Notes: generated by a model not told the origin, from the letters alone. DNA of 64,000 nt from Vibrio salinus (GCF_021272385.1 NZ_JAJSDZ010000010.1:496001-560000); one strand, 5' to 3'; positions 45,587-55,150 are shown, counted from the first letter of the stretch. Numbers and translations: made by a program.

Positions 45587-45610
45587 TAAAAAAGGCGGAG
45601 AATCCGCCCT
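45587..45610 (-). terminator. Intrinsic terminator of pyrC
   Basis: GGCGGA (45594-45599) pairs with TCCGCC (45603-45608); on the minus strand the stem is followed by six T. It may also act weakly on the AraC gene. Confidence 0.75.
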
Positions 45611-45622
45611 TTCAATTTCGCG

Positions 45623-46651
45623 TTATTTAACTTTCCACGTTACGATTTCATCCGCTTTTATCGGAACGACAGTATCACTGCCAAATGGCATTGATGCCGG
45701 AACTTTCCAGTCTTCTTTTACAAGGGTAACGGTATCGGTATTTCTTGGCTGACCATAAAAATCCGGGCCGTTAAAGCTGGCAAATGCTTCCAGTTTATCC
45801 AGCTTCCCTTCCTGTTCAAAAACTTCGGCATAAAGTTCAAGTGAGGCATGGGCGGTATAAGAACCGGCACATCCACAGGATGATTCTTTCTTATCTTTAG
45901 CATGAGGAGCAGAGTCTGTTCCCAGAAAGAATTTCTTATTACCGGAAGTCGCAGCCGCTATCAGAGCCTGCTGGTGGCTATTTCTTTTCAATATGGGTAA
46001 ACAATAAAAATGAGGTTTGATACCGCCAACAAGCATATTATTCCGGTTATATAGCAGGTGATGAGCCGTAATGGTAGCCGCAACATTTGGACTGGCATTT
46101 TCAACAAACCGGACGGCTTCCTGAGTGGTAATGTGCTCAACCACAATTTTCAAATCAGGGAAGTCATTCACAATGGGAGTCAGTACATCCGCCAGAAAGA
46201 TCTTTTCCCGGTCAAAGATATCAATGTCATGGCTGGTTACTTCACCGTGAATCAATAATAAGATGCCTTCTTCCTGCATTGCGTTCAGCGCCGGGTAGAT
46301 ATTTTGGATGAAGGTAACCCCTGAATCGGAGTTGGTTGTCGCTCCCGCAGGGTATAATTTGGCAGCAACAATCAAGCCGGATTTTTTGGCTTCTCTGATG
46401 TCGTCGGGTGTTGTATTGTCAGTCAGATAAAGAGTCATTAACGGAGTAAATCCGACACGGGGCTGCTGATTCATAATCCTTTCGTGGTACTCTCTGGCCC
46501 GTTGTGTTGTCGTAATCGGGGGAATTGTGTTTGGCATAACAATGCCACGTCCATTGTACCGGCTGATATCCCGTACAGTATCTGCAAGTACGTCACCATC
46601 CCTTAAGTGTACATGCCAGTCGTCCGGGCGAGTAATTGTCAGCGTCGTCAT
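45623..46651 (-). CDS. pyrC: Dihydroorotase (PyrC)
   Basis: Cyclises N-carbamoyl-aspartate to dihydroorotate in pyrimidine biosynthesis. 342 residues, the length of the E. coli-type enzyme. Metal-binding HVHLRDGD near the N-terminus, [15 protein letters not shown] (carbamylated Lys), [26 protein letters not shown] and the catalytic Asp in FLGTDSAPH. Separate transcript with its own terminator. Confidence 0.96.
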   Translation of the reverse strand: MTTLTITRPDDWHVHLRDGDVLADTVRDISRYNGRGIVMPNTIPPITTTQRAREYHERIMNQQPRVGFTPLMTLYLTDNTTPDDIREAKKSGLIVAAKLYPAGATTNSDSGVTFIQNIYPALNAMQEEGILLLIHGEVTSHDIDIFDREKIFLADVLTPIVNDFPDLKIVVEHITTQEAVRFVENASPNVAATITAHHLLYNRNNMLVGGIKPHFYCLPILKRNSHQQALIAAATSGNKKFFLGTDSAPHAKDKKESSCGCAGSYTAHASLELYAEVFEQEGKLDKLEAFASFNGPDFYGQPRNTDTVTLVKEDWKVPASMPFGSDTVVPIKADEIVTWKVK

Positions 46652-46824
46652 AAAAAATAAGCTCCCACCATTAAAAAAATTACGGATAAGTGTGATTACA
46701 AGGTAGCAGGACCGGAAATCTACGCTTATCTGGTTGTCAGGATAATAGAAGAAAATGCAATGGATTTCATCCGATAAATTATATTTATACCCAAATCTTA
46801 GTGAACCCTATTTATTTGTTTGAT

Positions 46825-47451
46825 TCAGGTATTATCAGGCTTATCTAAATAACTATTATGGATTTTATGGTAGTTCTTCTCTGAGTCATGGAAAAGAGAG
46901 TGAATTATTTCGCTTTCTTTTTTTCCCGATAAGATGCTTTTCTTGATTTCTCTGGCCAGAAGAATATCGTTTGTCCGGCCATCATTGGCAAAAACGGAGG
47001 AATCCGGTGTCCATGTCGAGATGCGTTTCGATAACGTTGTGCTGACCAATTTGGGTGTGATATCCCTTAAAGTATCCAGCAGAACATAAGAATAGTGTTG
47101 GTATATTGTTTCTGCGGGTTTTATCATAGTGATCTTTTCCAGCAATGATTTCAGCCACTCGTCGGCTTTAACGTAGCCAGATTCATCCGGAAGGGAAGTG
47201 GACACTCTGGCAGATATTTCAACTTTATAGTATTGAGTATCAGGAAAAACAGTCCAGGCACTGAGACAGTCAAAAGGTAGCCAAAATGCCTGTGTAGGCT
47301 CGATAGCGTATTCAAGTTTACCTAGACGACAGAGAATAAGGCCTGATGTGAGGTAAACAAAGGAATGTTTTAATGTTTTTTTTCTGCCCGTTATGACTAA
47401 TGACGGGCTAGTGTACTTATTTGCCTGAATTGAGTAATGCATTTGTTTCAT
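46825..47451 (-). CDS. Cupin-like protein, AraC sensor domain without helix-turn-helix
   Basis: 208 residues. The segment LTSGLILCRLGKLEYAIEPTQAFWLPFDCLSAWTVFPD has the layout of the N-terminal domain of AraC regulators (compare the neighbour at 44739, in which FLAPPHLAIWIPASVLHK fills the same position). The C-terminal half, about 80 residues, is helical but carries no recognisable helix-turn-helix pair. It has charged ends (GKKESEIIHSLFHDSEKNYH). Function unknown. It may be a decayed regulator or a free sensor. Confidence 0.55.
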   Translation of the reverse strand: MKQMHYSIQANKYTSPSLVITGRKKTLKHSFVYLTSGLILCRLGKLEYAIEPTQAFWLPFDCLSAWTVFPDTQYYKVEISARVSTSLPDESGYVKADEWLKSLLEKITMIKPAETIYQHYSYVLLDTLRDITPKLVSTTLSKRISTWTPDSSVFANDGRTNDILLAREIKKSILSGKKESEIIHSLFHDSEKNYHKIHNSYLDKPDNT

Positions 47452-47608
47452 GTGTGAACTGTGACGAAGTATGATTATCTGCTATTCAATCAATTTTACA
47501 ATAGTATTAATTATCTGGTCTGACCATTGATTTATTTTATAATGGTTAGCTGCGATAGACAGCAAGTACGCGTAGAATAAGCGCGTTTTTTATTTTATGT
47601 AATGACTT

Positions 47609-48718
47609 ATGACTTCGACTAACGATCCGTATAAAGAGATACGTCCCTATAACAATAATGAAATTCCAGCAGCATTAGAAAGACTGGTTAATGATGATGA
47701 ATTTATTAATGCCATTATCGAACACCGGTTCGAGCACAAACCCAAATGGGTAACCACGTTACTGAGTCCATTTGTAAAGCTATATCTGCGATTTAAATGG
47801 GCAAAATTAACGTCTGTTGATGCTATTCAGCAAGAAGTGAAACATTATCTGGACAAAACACTGGACTCCACGACTGATGGGGTTAATTACACCGGTCTTG
47901 ATAAGCTGGATAAGAATACACCTTACTTATTTATTTCCAATCACCGGGATATTGCTATGGATCCTGCTTTGGTCAATTATGGCTTGCACATTTCGGGTCA
48001 TAAGACAGTGAGGATTGCGATTGGTGATAACCTGCTTAAAAAAGCCTGCACAACGGAATTGATGAAACTGAACAAAAGTTTCATTGTAAAACGTTCTGCG
48101 AAAGGGCCGCGGGAAATGATGAAAGCACTCGCAACGCTATCCAGTTACATAAAACATTCATTGGACACGGATAATTCCATCTGGATTGCTCAGCGCGAAG
48201 GCCGGGCCAAAGATGGGAATGATTTTACTGATCCGGCGATTCTGAAGATGTTCTATGTCGAAGGGAAAAAACAAAAAATACCTTTCTCTGAATATATTAA
48301 GTCGCTGAAAATTGTGCCGGTATCGATTTCCTATGAAAACGATCCATGCGATACAGCTAAAGCAAAAGAGCTGTATGAAAAAGAAACAAACGGTAAGTAT
48401 GAGAAAGCCGAATTTGAGGATATTGAAAGTATCATTCAGGGTATTGTTGGTTTTAAAGGTCGGGTGAATGTTGCTTTTGGTGACGTAATTGATGGCGATT
48501 TTGATTCTCCGGATGCACTAGCGGATGAAATCGACCGGCAGATCCATGAGCTTTATGAACTGTTTCCAATCAATATCTTAGCGGCTGGTAAGGAAAATTC
48601 TATTGTGACCAGTGAAACTCAGAAAACGCTGAAGAGTAAGCTTGACTCTCTGCCTGAAGGTGCCAGGGAATGTCTAATTGCCAGTTATGCTAATCCGGTC
48701 AAAAATAAGATAGCTTAA
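47609..48718 (+). CDS. Glycerol-3-phosphate/lysophosphatidate acyltransferase-family protein (PlsC-like)
   Basis: 369 residues. The acyltransferase motif is present as YLFISNHRDIAMDPAL (catalytic NHRD, like HX4D), with later blocks NKSFIVKRSAKGPREMM, IWIAQREGRAKDGNDFTDPAILKMF, and KIVPVSISYE. Longer than a typical PlsC (about 245), it belongs to the larger cytoplasmic-face group found in Vibrio and Shewanella. Probably acylates a glycerolipid or related acceptor; exact substrate unknown. Confidence 0.82.
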   Translation: MTSTNDPYKEIRPYNNNEIPAALERLVNDDEFINAIIEHRFEHKPKWVTTLLSPFVKLYLRFKWAKLTSVDAIQQEVKHYLDKTLDSTTDGVNYTGLDKLDKNTPYLFISNHRDIAMDPALVNYGLHISGHKTVRIAIGDNLLKKACTTELMKLNKSFIVKRSAKGPREMMKALATLSSYIKHSLDTDNSIWIAQREGRAKDGNDFTDPAILKMFYVEGKKQKIPFSEYIKSLKIVPVSISYENDPCDTAKAKELYEKETNGKYEKAEFEDIESIIQGIVGFKGRVNVAFGDVIDGDFDSPDALADEIDRQIHELYELFPINILAAGKENSIVTSETQKTLKSKLDSLPEGARECLIASYANPVKNKIA

Positions 48719-48739
48719 TAATTACTCGGACTTTTCATA

Positions 48740-48764
48740 AAAACCAACTGCTGGGCAGTTGGTT
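48740..48764. terminator. Bidirectional terminator between acyltransferase and repeat-protein genes
   Basis: AACCAACTGC pairs exactly with GCAGTTGGTT around TGG, with an A/T-rich side on the minus strand (TTTTT) that suits the repeat-protein gene, and TCTCTC on the plus side. Confidence 0.7.
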
Positions 48765-48767
48765 CTC

Positions 48768-49361
48768 TCATGGCGCAACCGCACCGCCAAGAGTCAGTTT
48801 TTGTGGCCATTTTGTAATATGGTTTCCGCCCAGATAAATATTTCCCCGTACGGTCATTTTATCAGGAAAGGTAGTAATTGCGGAACCTCCTATATAAAGG
48901 TCGCCATTGACGGTCAGATTATTGGGTAGAGTTGTCAGTGGGGTTCTGATAACACTTAAATCGCCTTTAACCTTAAGGTTAGCAGGAAGTTTCTTCAGCG
49001 GTGTATCTGTGAAATTCAGATATCCACCTGCCTTAATACCCCGGGGCCAGGTCGTGATTTTTGTTCCAATGAAATTAGCGGAGCCTTTTATTTTCAGATC
49101 TCTTGGTACGCTTGTTAACTGACTGTTTGCCGCATTCAGGCTGCCGTTAATTTCGAGCCCTGCTGGTAAGCTTTTTATTGGGGTTCGGGAAATATTCAGA
49201 TCTCTTTTTATCACCAACCCGGAAGGTATAGATGAGATGGGTTTTCCGCTTAGGTCCAGATTTCCATAATTGTCTAAATAATTGAGAATATCATAACTAT
49301 CAAGTGGTTGTGCATTTAGTGGGAAGATAAAAAATGACAGAACAAAAAAGAAAAGACGCAT
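48768..49361 (-). CDS. Secreted protein of seven 20-residue leucine-rich-like repeats
   Basis: 197 residues. Signal peptide about 1-17 (LNAQPLD after it). From about residue 55 there are seven near-regular 20-residue units, for example LNISRTPIKSLPAGLEINGS and LSVIRTPLTTLPNNLTVNGD, each with the pattern (L/I)xIxxTxIxxLPxxLxVxG. This is like the 20-residue repeats of YopM/IpaH-type leucine-rich proteins and forms a solenoid. No catalytic domain is attached. Role unknown; a surface or periplasmic binding scaffold is plausible. Confidence 0.75.
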   Translation of the reverse strand: MRLFFFVLSFFIFPLNAQPLDSYDILNYLDNYGNLDLSGKPISSIPSGLVIKRDLNISRTPIKSLPAGLEINGSLNAANSQLTSVPRDLKIKGSANFIGTKITTWPRGIKAGGYLNFTDTPLKKLPANLKVKGDLSVIRTPLTTLPNNLTVNGDLYIGGSAITTFPDKMTVRGNIYLGGNHITKWPQKLTLGGAVAP

Positions 49362-49440
49362 ACGACCACGCTAGCGTAGAGTGATTATTGTTGATTCAGT
49401 ATGGAAGATATTGAAGGTGTGATCAATTAAAATAAAAGTA

Positions 49441-49467
49441 ACCCACTGAAAAGAGTACTCAGTGGGT
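49441..49467 (-). terminator. Terminator after the YfcZ-like gene
   Basis: ACCCACTGA and TCAGTGGGT are exact inverses; on the minus strand TACTTTTATTTTAATT follows, a broken T-run. Confidence 0.6.
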
Positions 49468-49481
49468 ATGAATATTTTTGA

Positions 49482-49784
49482 TTAACGTGCCAATGAACGG
49501 GATTTTAATTCAAAAATTAATTTTTCAGCGCTTACTTCAAATGTGAAGTTTGCGGTCAGTTCTGTCGCATCATCGTTAACCGGGCTCTTTTCAAATTGAA
49601 CAGCAGGATTGACCTGTTTTGCCAGTGATAGATAACGTTCAAATTCCTGTTCAAGAGCGGCTTTATCTTTTCCGGTAATGGTTACTTCAGCTACATCATC
49701 GCCTTCTTTGATGACATACCCCATTTCTCCTGCGCATCCGCATGCCTCACAAACGTCATTTTCTACATAGGTTTCGTTTTTCAT
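49482..49784 (-). CDS. YfcZ/YiiS-family small protein (DUF406)
   Basis: 100 residues. A Cys-rich start (VCEACGCAGEMGYVIKEGDD) is followed by a ferredoxin-like alpha/beta part (EVTITGKDKAALEQEFERYLSLAKQVNP). This matches the YfcZ/YiiS family of unknown function, which is found in many enterics and vibrios. The ATG at 49784 is preferred over an upstream in-frame start because it begins at the conserved part and has AGAGG upstream. Confidence 0.8.
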   Translation of the reverse strand: MKNETYVENDVCEACGCAGEMGYVIKEGDDVAEVTITGKDKAALEQEFERYLSLAKQVNPAVQFEKSPVNDDATELTANFTFEVSAEKLIFELKSRSLAR

Positions 49785-49811
49785 AGAGATAAATCCTCTT
49801 ATAAATATCAT

Positions 49812-50119
49812 GGGTATTGTAGCGTCTATAAACAGAGTAATACCAGTAAAAAAAGCACGATTACGTATGCTTTAATAGACAAATGGTATGTGACTAGTCT
49901 CTCATAACGGTAAACACAATTGTCGCGTCGATAGCATAAATAAACTTTAAGAATTGATGAAGTCAATTTCAGTGTCAGTATATTCTGAAAACGTATAATT
50001 TATTGATTATCCTCATGTGTACCACTGTTTAAGCATATGTTTATTGAGTAGTTTATTGTTTTCTTTGATGATGTTAGAGCTATGAGTGTCATCACATGAG
50101 GTCTTATGGAAGATCAGTT
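49812..50119. other. Intergenic region upstream of luxT-like gene
   Basis: About 300 bases with the promoters of the two divergent genes. I see no RNA gene or strong hairpin. Confidence 0.4.
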
Positions 50120-50581
50120 ATGCCAAAACGGAGTAAGGAAGATACCGAAATCACCATCCAGGCGATTACCGATGCAGTACTTGAACAGATTCTAACCATC
50201 GGTTATGACAGAATGTCATACACAACACTGAGTGAACAAACCGGTATATCCAGAACGGGAATCAGCCATCATTTCCCGAAAAAAACAGATTTTGTCGATG
50301 CTGTGAGCGAAAAAATAGTCAGTCTGCTCAAAGGCTATTTAGATCTCTCTCATGGAGTAAATGGATTAAAAACGAGCTGGGGATTTGCTTTGAGAGACGA
50401 GCGTTTTATTTCAATAATACGTCTTGTCATGCAGCACATCGTGGTTGCGGAAGGATCCAAATCATTTGCCAGAAAAATTATGAACATGCTTTATACATCT
50501 GTCGATGAACGTCTTGGGAATGAAGGCCAGAATGAACTGGAGAGGCTATTAGGTCACACTGTAGTTGTAATGCTGGAATAG
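50120..50581 (+). CDS. luxT: TetR-family regulator, LuxT-like
   Basis: 153 residues, the short length of Vibrio LuxT. The N-terminus MPKRSKEDTEITIQ and the recognition helix YTTLSEQTGISRTGISHHFPKKTDF agree with my memory of V. harveyi LuxT, a TetR-type regulator in the quorum-sensing network (acts on qrr1 and on virulence and siderophore genes). The C-terminal part ends TVVVMLE. ATG 50120 is preferred over the in-frame ATG at 50096 because it starts at the conserved part. Identification rests on recall of the family, not on an alignment. Confidence 0.65.
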   Translation: MPKRSKEDTEITIQAITDAVLEQILTIGYDRMSYTTLSEQTGISRTGISHHFPKKTDFVDAVSEKIVSLLKGYLDLSHGVNGLKTSWGFALRDERFISIIRLVMQHIVVAEGSKSFARKIMNMLYTSVDERLGNEGQNELERLLGHTVVVMLE

Positions 50582-50711
50582 CGTATAGAGCCATTTTGTT
50601 GGTTAAATGAACGGATTAAAAGAAACGGTTCTGATTTGATATTCAGGGACTGTTTGGCGGATAGTGGGCCATAATTATGGCAGTCATTTTTATATCGTCA
50701 TACAGCAGTAC

Positions 50712-50740
50712 AAAAAAGGTTACTATCTAAGTAACCTTTT
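50712..50740. terminator. Bidirectional terminator between luxT-like and mmuM-like genes
   Basis: AAAAGGTTAC (50714-50723) pairs perfectly with GTAACCTTTT (50731-50740) around TATCTAA; A and T runs on both sides. Confidence 0.8.
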
Positions 50741-50753
50741 AACATAATTGGTA

Positions 50754-51668
50754 TTATTTATTTAAATGAGCCGCCAGTTCTTTGATGTGCTCCGGTCCGA
50801 TGCCACAACAACCACCAATTAAGGTTGCGCCCTGATCTTTCCATTTTTCGGCCCAGGCCAAATAAGCAGGTGGTGTCAGGTCTGCTCGTATTTCATCCAA
50901 TCCCTCGTTGGCTGTTGCATCTTTAGGTTGTGGTGGAAATGCGTTGGCGTAAGCTCCAAGTTTTACGCTGAGTTTTTCTTCTTTTTCAAGTTCCTGGTAG
51001 GTAACTTTCAGCGCTTCTTCAATAATTTCCGGTTGAGAGCAATTAAAAAGAATTGCATCCACATCCATTTTGACCATTTCTTTAACGGCAGAGACAACAG
51101 TTTCTCCTGAGCGAAGTACTGGAACCTCAGTCGGCTCTGCGTCTTCTAATGTAAAGGAAACCCAGAATGGTTTGTGGTCAGTGGTAAGTTTATCTACCAT
51201 AGTTTTCAGAGCTTTTGCTTCTGCAATCAGACTCTGAGTTTCTGCAAGCCACAGATCCGCATAACTTTTGAGTCCGTTAATGAGCGGTGTAGCAATGGCT
51301 TCTACTCTCTCCGGCTGATATAAATCAGCGCGATAGGAGCCAAATAAGGGAGGTAATGATCCGGCAACCAGTGTTTCTGTTCGGGATTCTTCAACGGCCT
51401 CTCTGGCTTTTTGTCCTGCCAGAGTGATAAGTTGTAGGGCATCTGAAGAAAAGCGTTCTTCTCCTATATGAAAGGGGACTAGTGCATAACTGTTGGTGGT
51501 GATGACCTGAGAGCCGGAATTTATAAAGGATAAATGAACATCTTTAACAACATCCGGTGCTTCCATCATTGCTAACGCTGACCATTCAGGTTGGCGAAAT
51601 GGTGCGCCCAGACGTGCAAGTTCCCGGCCCATTCCACCATCGAGTATTGTTACTTTTTTATTGTTCAT
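50754..51668 (-). CDS. mmuM: Homocysteine S-methyltransferase family protein (MmuM-like)
   Basis: 304 residues. TIM-barrel methyltransferase: N-terminal LDGGMGRELARLG, VITTNSYAL, SFTLEDAEPT, ILFNCSQPEII (zinc Cys) and the C-terminal zinc pair GGCCGIGPEHI. Transfers a methyl group from S-methylmethionine or a similar donor to homocysteine to make methionine. Specific donor cannot be read. Single transcription unit. Confidence 0.85.
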   Translation of the reverse strand: MNNKKVTILDGGMGRELARLGAPFRQPEWSALAMMEAPDVVKDVHLSFINSGSQVITTNSYALVPFHIGEERFSSDALQLITLAGQKAREAVEESRTETLVAGSLPPLFGSYRADLYQPERVEAIATPLINGLKSYADLWLAETQSLIAEAKALKTMVDKLTTDHKPFWVSFTLEDAEPTEVPVLRSGETVVSAVKEMVKMDVDAILFNCSQPEIIEEALKVTYQELEKEEKLSVKLGAYANAFPPQPKDATANEGLDEIRADLTPPAYLAWAEKWKDQGATLIGGCCGIGPEHIKELAAHLNK

Positions 51669-51754
51669 AGGATTACATCTCTTGAAAGCTTAAATCGTAT
51701 TGTCAATCTTAGTTTAGGACTGGAAAATTAAAGTAAAAATGATTCAGATTCAAT

Positions 51755-51782
51755 ATAAAAAAGAGGAGCGTTTCCGCTCCCC
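51755..51782 (-). terminator. Terminator of the DUF4432 gene
   Basis: GGAGCG and CGCTCC pair around TTTC; on the minus strand TTTTTT follows. Confidence 0.75.
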
Positions 51783-51809
51783 AAGGCACAAAAATGTGGC
51801 TGGCATTAA

Positions 51810-53036
51810 TTATTCAACTTTTGTTAAGTCAACCAATGGTTCTTTAACCAGTTTTACCGGTTTGTTGTGAAGTAAGGTTTCGACTTTGTTTACGGCCTGA
51901 TTCACTGCTTTCTTATTAGTTAAAACCGTGTAGGTAAGGTCAAAATGTTTTGATTCGCCCGCTTTGATTGTTGGTACCAGACCAAGTGGACGTTGATATT
52001 TTGTATTATAAGCGTAGCTGGTACCTGGTTCGATACCTGTTACATAGCCCTGATTTAGAGTATCGGTATTCTTCCAGACGGTTAAAACAGGTAACTGTTT
52101 AACATTATATGCAAGTGATACACCCAGGTTACCCGCTTTATTATGTAAAACAGCAAGTGTATTCCCTTTTTTGTCTGCAACCGGTTTTAAGTTGTAGACC
52201 ATTTCATCATAACCTTTGGTTGGACCAAGGTAGGTTTGCCAGTCTTTCAGGCCTTTTTTCGCATAATTATTAAAGGGTGAAATTTCGCTCGCAGCGGCGT
52301 AGACTTTTGCACCTTTTTCCAGAATCGGACGACCAAAGTTTGAGTGGTAAATGATTTGGTATTCGTCGTCGTAGTCCGCTTTATTCGTTAACGTATCTGA
52401 AATTGAATATGAATCACTTCCCGGTACAATAGAAAATGATGTCAGAGTAGCCAGTTCGGCTTTTTTAAAGGTTCTTTCGGAAATTTCGCCCTGAATTGTT
52501 ATTTTGTGAGGGGCTTTATCATCAATGATAACTTTCACAGTTGAAGCCGGTGTGTTTTGAGCACGTCCGTGCAGACTCAGTAGCTGACCGTTGTCATCAA
52601 CACCGGGGTGACCCGTCCATTCATAACCACAACGAACCATTGTTTCATTGAATCCATCCAGCCAGCCAAGGCCATTACGGCTTTCCAGATCAATATAGAC
52701 CGGGTTAACAATTTCTTTTACGGGTGAATCCCAGCCGAAAACGCGTTTTCCGTCTTTTTTTACCTGGAAAATGCCCATGCCGCGGGTTGGAATTAACGTG
52801 ACTTCAATTTCACCGTTATTAACTGTGATGATGTCGACACCTTCCTGTTTTCCGCCATGTAGACGTGTTTTTTTAACACTGAAAGGGGTGTCCGATTTCA
52901 TACCCAGTGAATCGCTGGATACGTTCCAGTCGGCAACATAGGTATTGGTCGCTGAATCTGTCAGAACAAACTCTGCAGACGATACATAAAATGGAGAGAC
53001 AAGAGCTAAAGCCGTTAGTAGGGGTTTAATTTTCAT
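51810..53036 (-). CDS. Periplasmic aldose 1-epimerase-like protein (DUF4432)
   Basis: 408 residues. A signal peptide (about 1-21, ending VSSA) directs it to the periplasm. The mature part is the galactose mutarotase-like beta-sandwich of DUF4432: EVTLIPTRGMGIFQVKKDGKRVFGWDSPV, LLSLHGRAQNTPA, YQIIYHSNFGRPIL, GYVTGIEPGTSYAYN. Some family members are linked to sugar-acid metabolism. Function is unproven. Confidence 0.8.
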   Translation of the reverse strand: MKIKPLLTALALVSPFYVSSAEFVLTDSATNTYVADWNVSSDSLGMKSDTPFSVKKTRLHGGKQEGVDIITVNNGEIEVTLIPTRGMGIFQVKKDGKRVFGWDSPVKEIVNPVYIDLESRNGLGWLDGFNETMVRCGYEWTGHPGVDDNGQLLSLHGRAQNTPASTVKVIIDDKAPHKITIQGEISERTFKKAELATLTSFSIVPGSDSYSISDTLTNKADYDDEYQIIYHSNFGRPILEKGAKVYAAASEISPFNNYAKKGLKDWQTYLGPTKGYDEMVYNLKPVADKKGNTLAVLHNKAGNLGVSLAYNVKQLPVLTVWKNTDTLNQGYVTGIEPGTSYAYNTKYQRPLGLVPTIKAGESKHFDLTYTVLTNKKAVNQAVNKVETLLHNKPVKLVKEPLVDLTKVE

Positions 53037-53383
53037 TGTGTAGATCCTTTATTTATTTTAGTAAAAGCGCAACTGAATCGATTCAGCAACTAAAATACGG
53101 ATATTATTCAGAGGATCAAAACGCTGAACAGGCAGTTGTGATTCAGCTCTTTTCTTTTTTGGGTTTTTTCTATAAAACTGGATTATTTATCACATTTTTA
53201 TTTGATATAGAAAAGGTGATTTTAGATGAATAAGAAAGAAGTACACGAGGACTTTGGCTTTCATTGCGAAAGGCGAAGGAAAAATGACGTTGAAAGTAGA
53301 ACAGAAATTGAATTTTTAATAATAATTGACGATGTATTCCCTTACATCTGATTTAGAAGAATTTGCATAATAGCCTTATGATA
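53037..53383. other. Intergenic region without supported gene
   Basis: About 350 AT-rich bases. A 65-codon frame at 53036-53233 has no ribosome site or conserved look, and a possible 42-codon ATG frame at 53226-53354 is weak. Contains the promoter of the DUF4432 gene. Confidence 0.4.
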
Positions 53384-53548
53384 TTAAGCAGCATATTGTG
53401 CAAATTCATCTTGTTCATCAGCTGGCAACATTTCCTGTGCCTGGCGAACAAGCTTTTCTCTCGAAGTTTCTGTACGTTGTGTTAAAGAAACCGGTTTCTT
53501 TTCTTCTTCTATCAGTTTAGGTGCAAGTGCGAAAATATGATTAAACAT
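53384..53548 (-). CDS. Small 54-residue hypothetical protein
   Basis: ATG at 53548 follows AAGGGAGAGTTAACA, a strong ribosome site, and the frame ends at a TAA after 54 residues. The protein is acidic and helical, with a short hydrophobic start (MFNHIFALAPKLIEEEKK), a basic patch (TQRTETSREKLVRQ) and an acidic end (MLPADEQDEFAQYAA). No signal peptide or membrane helix. Not recognised. The good ribosome site and sensible composition make it likely to be real. Confidence 0.6.
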   Translation of the reverse strand: MFNHIFALAPKLIEEEKKPVSLTQRTETSREKLVRQAQEMLPADEQDEFAQYAA

Positions 53549-53701
53549 TGTTAACTCTCCCTTAAAAAATCGCCTGAACCTATAGAAATATAATATATTT
53601 CATAAATTCAGGCGAAATTATAATCATAATTAACAATAAATGTCGATATGTTTAATGATATTATTATAAAAAAAGATGCTTATTCCTTATATTAATATGC
53701 A

Positions 53702-55150
53702 TTATACGTCATATGTTGTTGAGGCTGTATCTCCACCGGTTCCTGTCCAGTTTGTATGGAAGAATTTGCCCCGTGGGCTATCGACGCGCTCATAAGTATG
53801 TGCGCCAAAATAATCACGTTGAGCCTGAAGCAGATTAGCCGGTAAACGGGCAGATGTATATCCATCTAAGAATGTTAAAGCGGATGTCATACATGGCATC
53901 GGGATCCCATGTTCAATGGATTTTGCCGCGATTTTCCGCCAGGCGCTAAGGCAATTTTCTAATATGGCTTTGAAATACGGGTCGGAACCTAAGAAGGCCA
54001 GCTCTGGATTGTTGTCAAACGCATCCCGGATATTACCAAGAAACGCAGACCGGATTATGCATCCGCCGCGCCACATTAAAGCAACATTACCGTAATTCAA
54101 ATCCCAGTTATTTTCATTTGAGGCTTCTCTCATAAGCATGAAGCCCTGAGCGTATGAAATAATTTTGGAAGCAAGAAGAGCCTGCCGTAAAGCTTCTAGC
54201 CATTCAGTTTTATTGCCTTCAATCTGGCTGATCGATTTATTAAAAAGCGTCGAAGCTTCAACCCGCTGGTCTTTTAATGCTGATAAACAGCGCGAAAAAA
54301 CCGATTCACTGATCAGCGTCAGTGGAATACCCAGATCCAATGCGTTAATGCCAGTCCACTTCCCGGTGCCTTTTTGCCCGGCGGTATCTAAGATGTTTTC
54401 GACCAGAGGTTGTCCCTCTTCGTCTTTGTAACCCAGAATGTCGGCAGTGATTTCGACGAGGTAACTATTCAGTTCCGTGTTATTCCAGGCTGAGAACGTA
54501 GCCTGCATTTCATCATAGCTCAGGCCAAGACCATCTTTCATAAAATGATAGGCTTCAGAGATAAGCTGCATATCACCATATTCGATGCCGTTATGAACCA
54601 TTTTAACGAAGTGTCCGGCACCATTGTTACCAACCCAATCACAACAGGGCTCATTATTGTCCGTTTTTGCTGCGATTGCCTGAAATATTGGTTTAACAGC
54701 CTCCCATGCTTCCGGTGCTCCGCCCGGCATAATAGAAGGGCCAAAACGCGCCCCTTCTTCACCACCGGAAACGCCACTACCAATAAAATAAATGCCTTTT
54801 TCGCGTAAATCGGTAACCCGGCGATTGGTGTCAGGGTAGTTTGTGTTTCCGCCATCGATAATAATATCCCCTTTATCTAAAAGAGGGGCAAGTTGTTCAA
54901 TAAAAGAGTCGACAACAGAACCCGCACGAACCATCAGCATGATTTTGCGTGGAGATGCTAATTTCTCAACCAACTCTTCCAGGGAATAAGCGCCAACGAT
55001 ATGTGTGTTTTTTGCCGATCCGGCCAAAAAATCGTCAACTTTAGCGGTTGTACGGTTATGGGCGACGACTTTAAAACCATGATCATTCATATTCAGAATG
55101 AGATTCTGCCCCATGACAGCCAGCCCGATTACACCAATATCACCTTTCAT
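53702..55150 (-). CDS. gnd: 6-phosphogluconate dehydrogenase (Gnd)
   Basis: 482 residues. NADP-binding IGVIGLAVMGQNLILNM, VAHNRTT, GGNTNYPDT, catalytic GVSGGEEGARFGPSIMPGG and FVKMVHNGIEYGDMQ are intact. Decarboxylates 6-phosphogluconate to ribulose-5-phosphate. ATG 55150 follows AAGGAG; a longer frame to 55216 overlaps pgl and is rejected. Third gene of zwf-pgl-gnd, 13 bases after pgl. Confidence 0.97.
   Translation of the reverse strand: MKGDIGVIGLAVMGQNLILNMNDHGFKVVAHNRTTAKVDDFLAGSAKNTHIVGAYSLEELVEKLASPRKIMLMVRAGSVVDSFIEQLAPLLDKGDIIIDGGNTNYPDTNRRVTDLREKGIYFIGSGVSGGEEGARFGPSIMPGGAPEAWEAVKPIFQAIAAKTDNNEPCCDWVGNNGAGHFVKMVHNGIEYGDMQLISEAYHFMKDGLGLSYDEMQATFSAWNNTELNSYLVEITADILGYKDEEGQPLVENILDTAGQKGTGKWTGINALDLGIPLTLISESVFSRCLSALKDQRVEASTLFNKSISQIEGNKTEWLEALRQALLASKIISYAQGFMLMREASNENNWDLNYGNVALMWRGGCIIRSAFLGNIRDAFDNNPELAFLGSDPYFKAILENCLSAWRKIAAKSIEHGIPMPCMTSALTFLDGYTSARLPANLLQAQRDYFGAHTYERVDSPRGKFFHTNWTGTGGDTASTTYDV

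Noticed and set aside
53036..53233. 65-codon plus-strand frame next to the DUF4432 gene
   Set aside because: No ribosome site, no ATG start, and it lies in the promoter region of the divergent gene.
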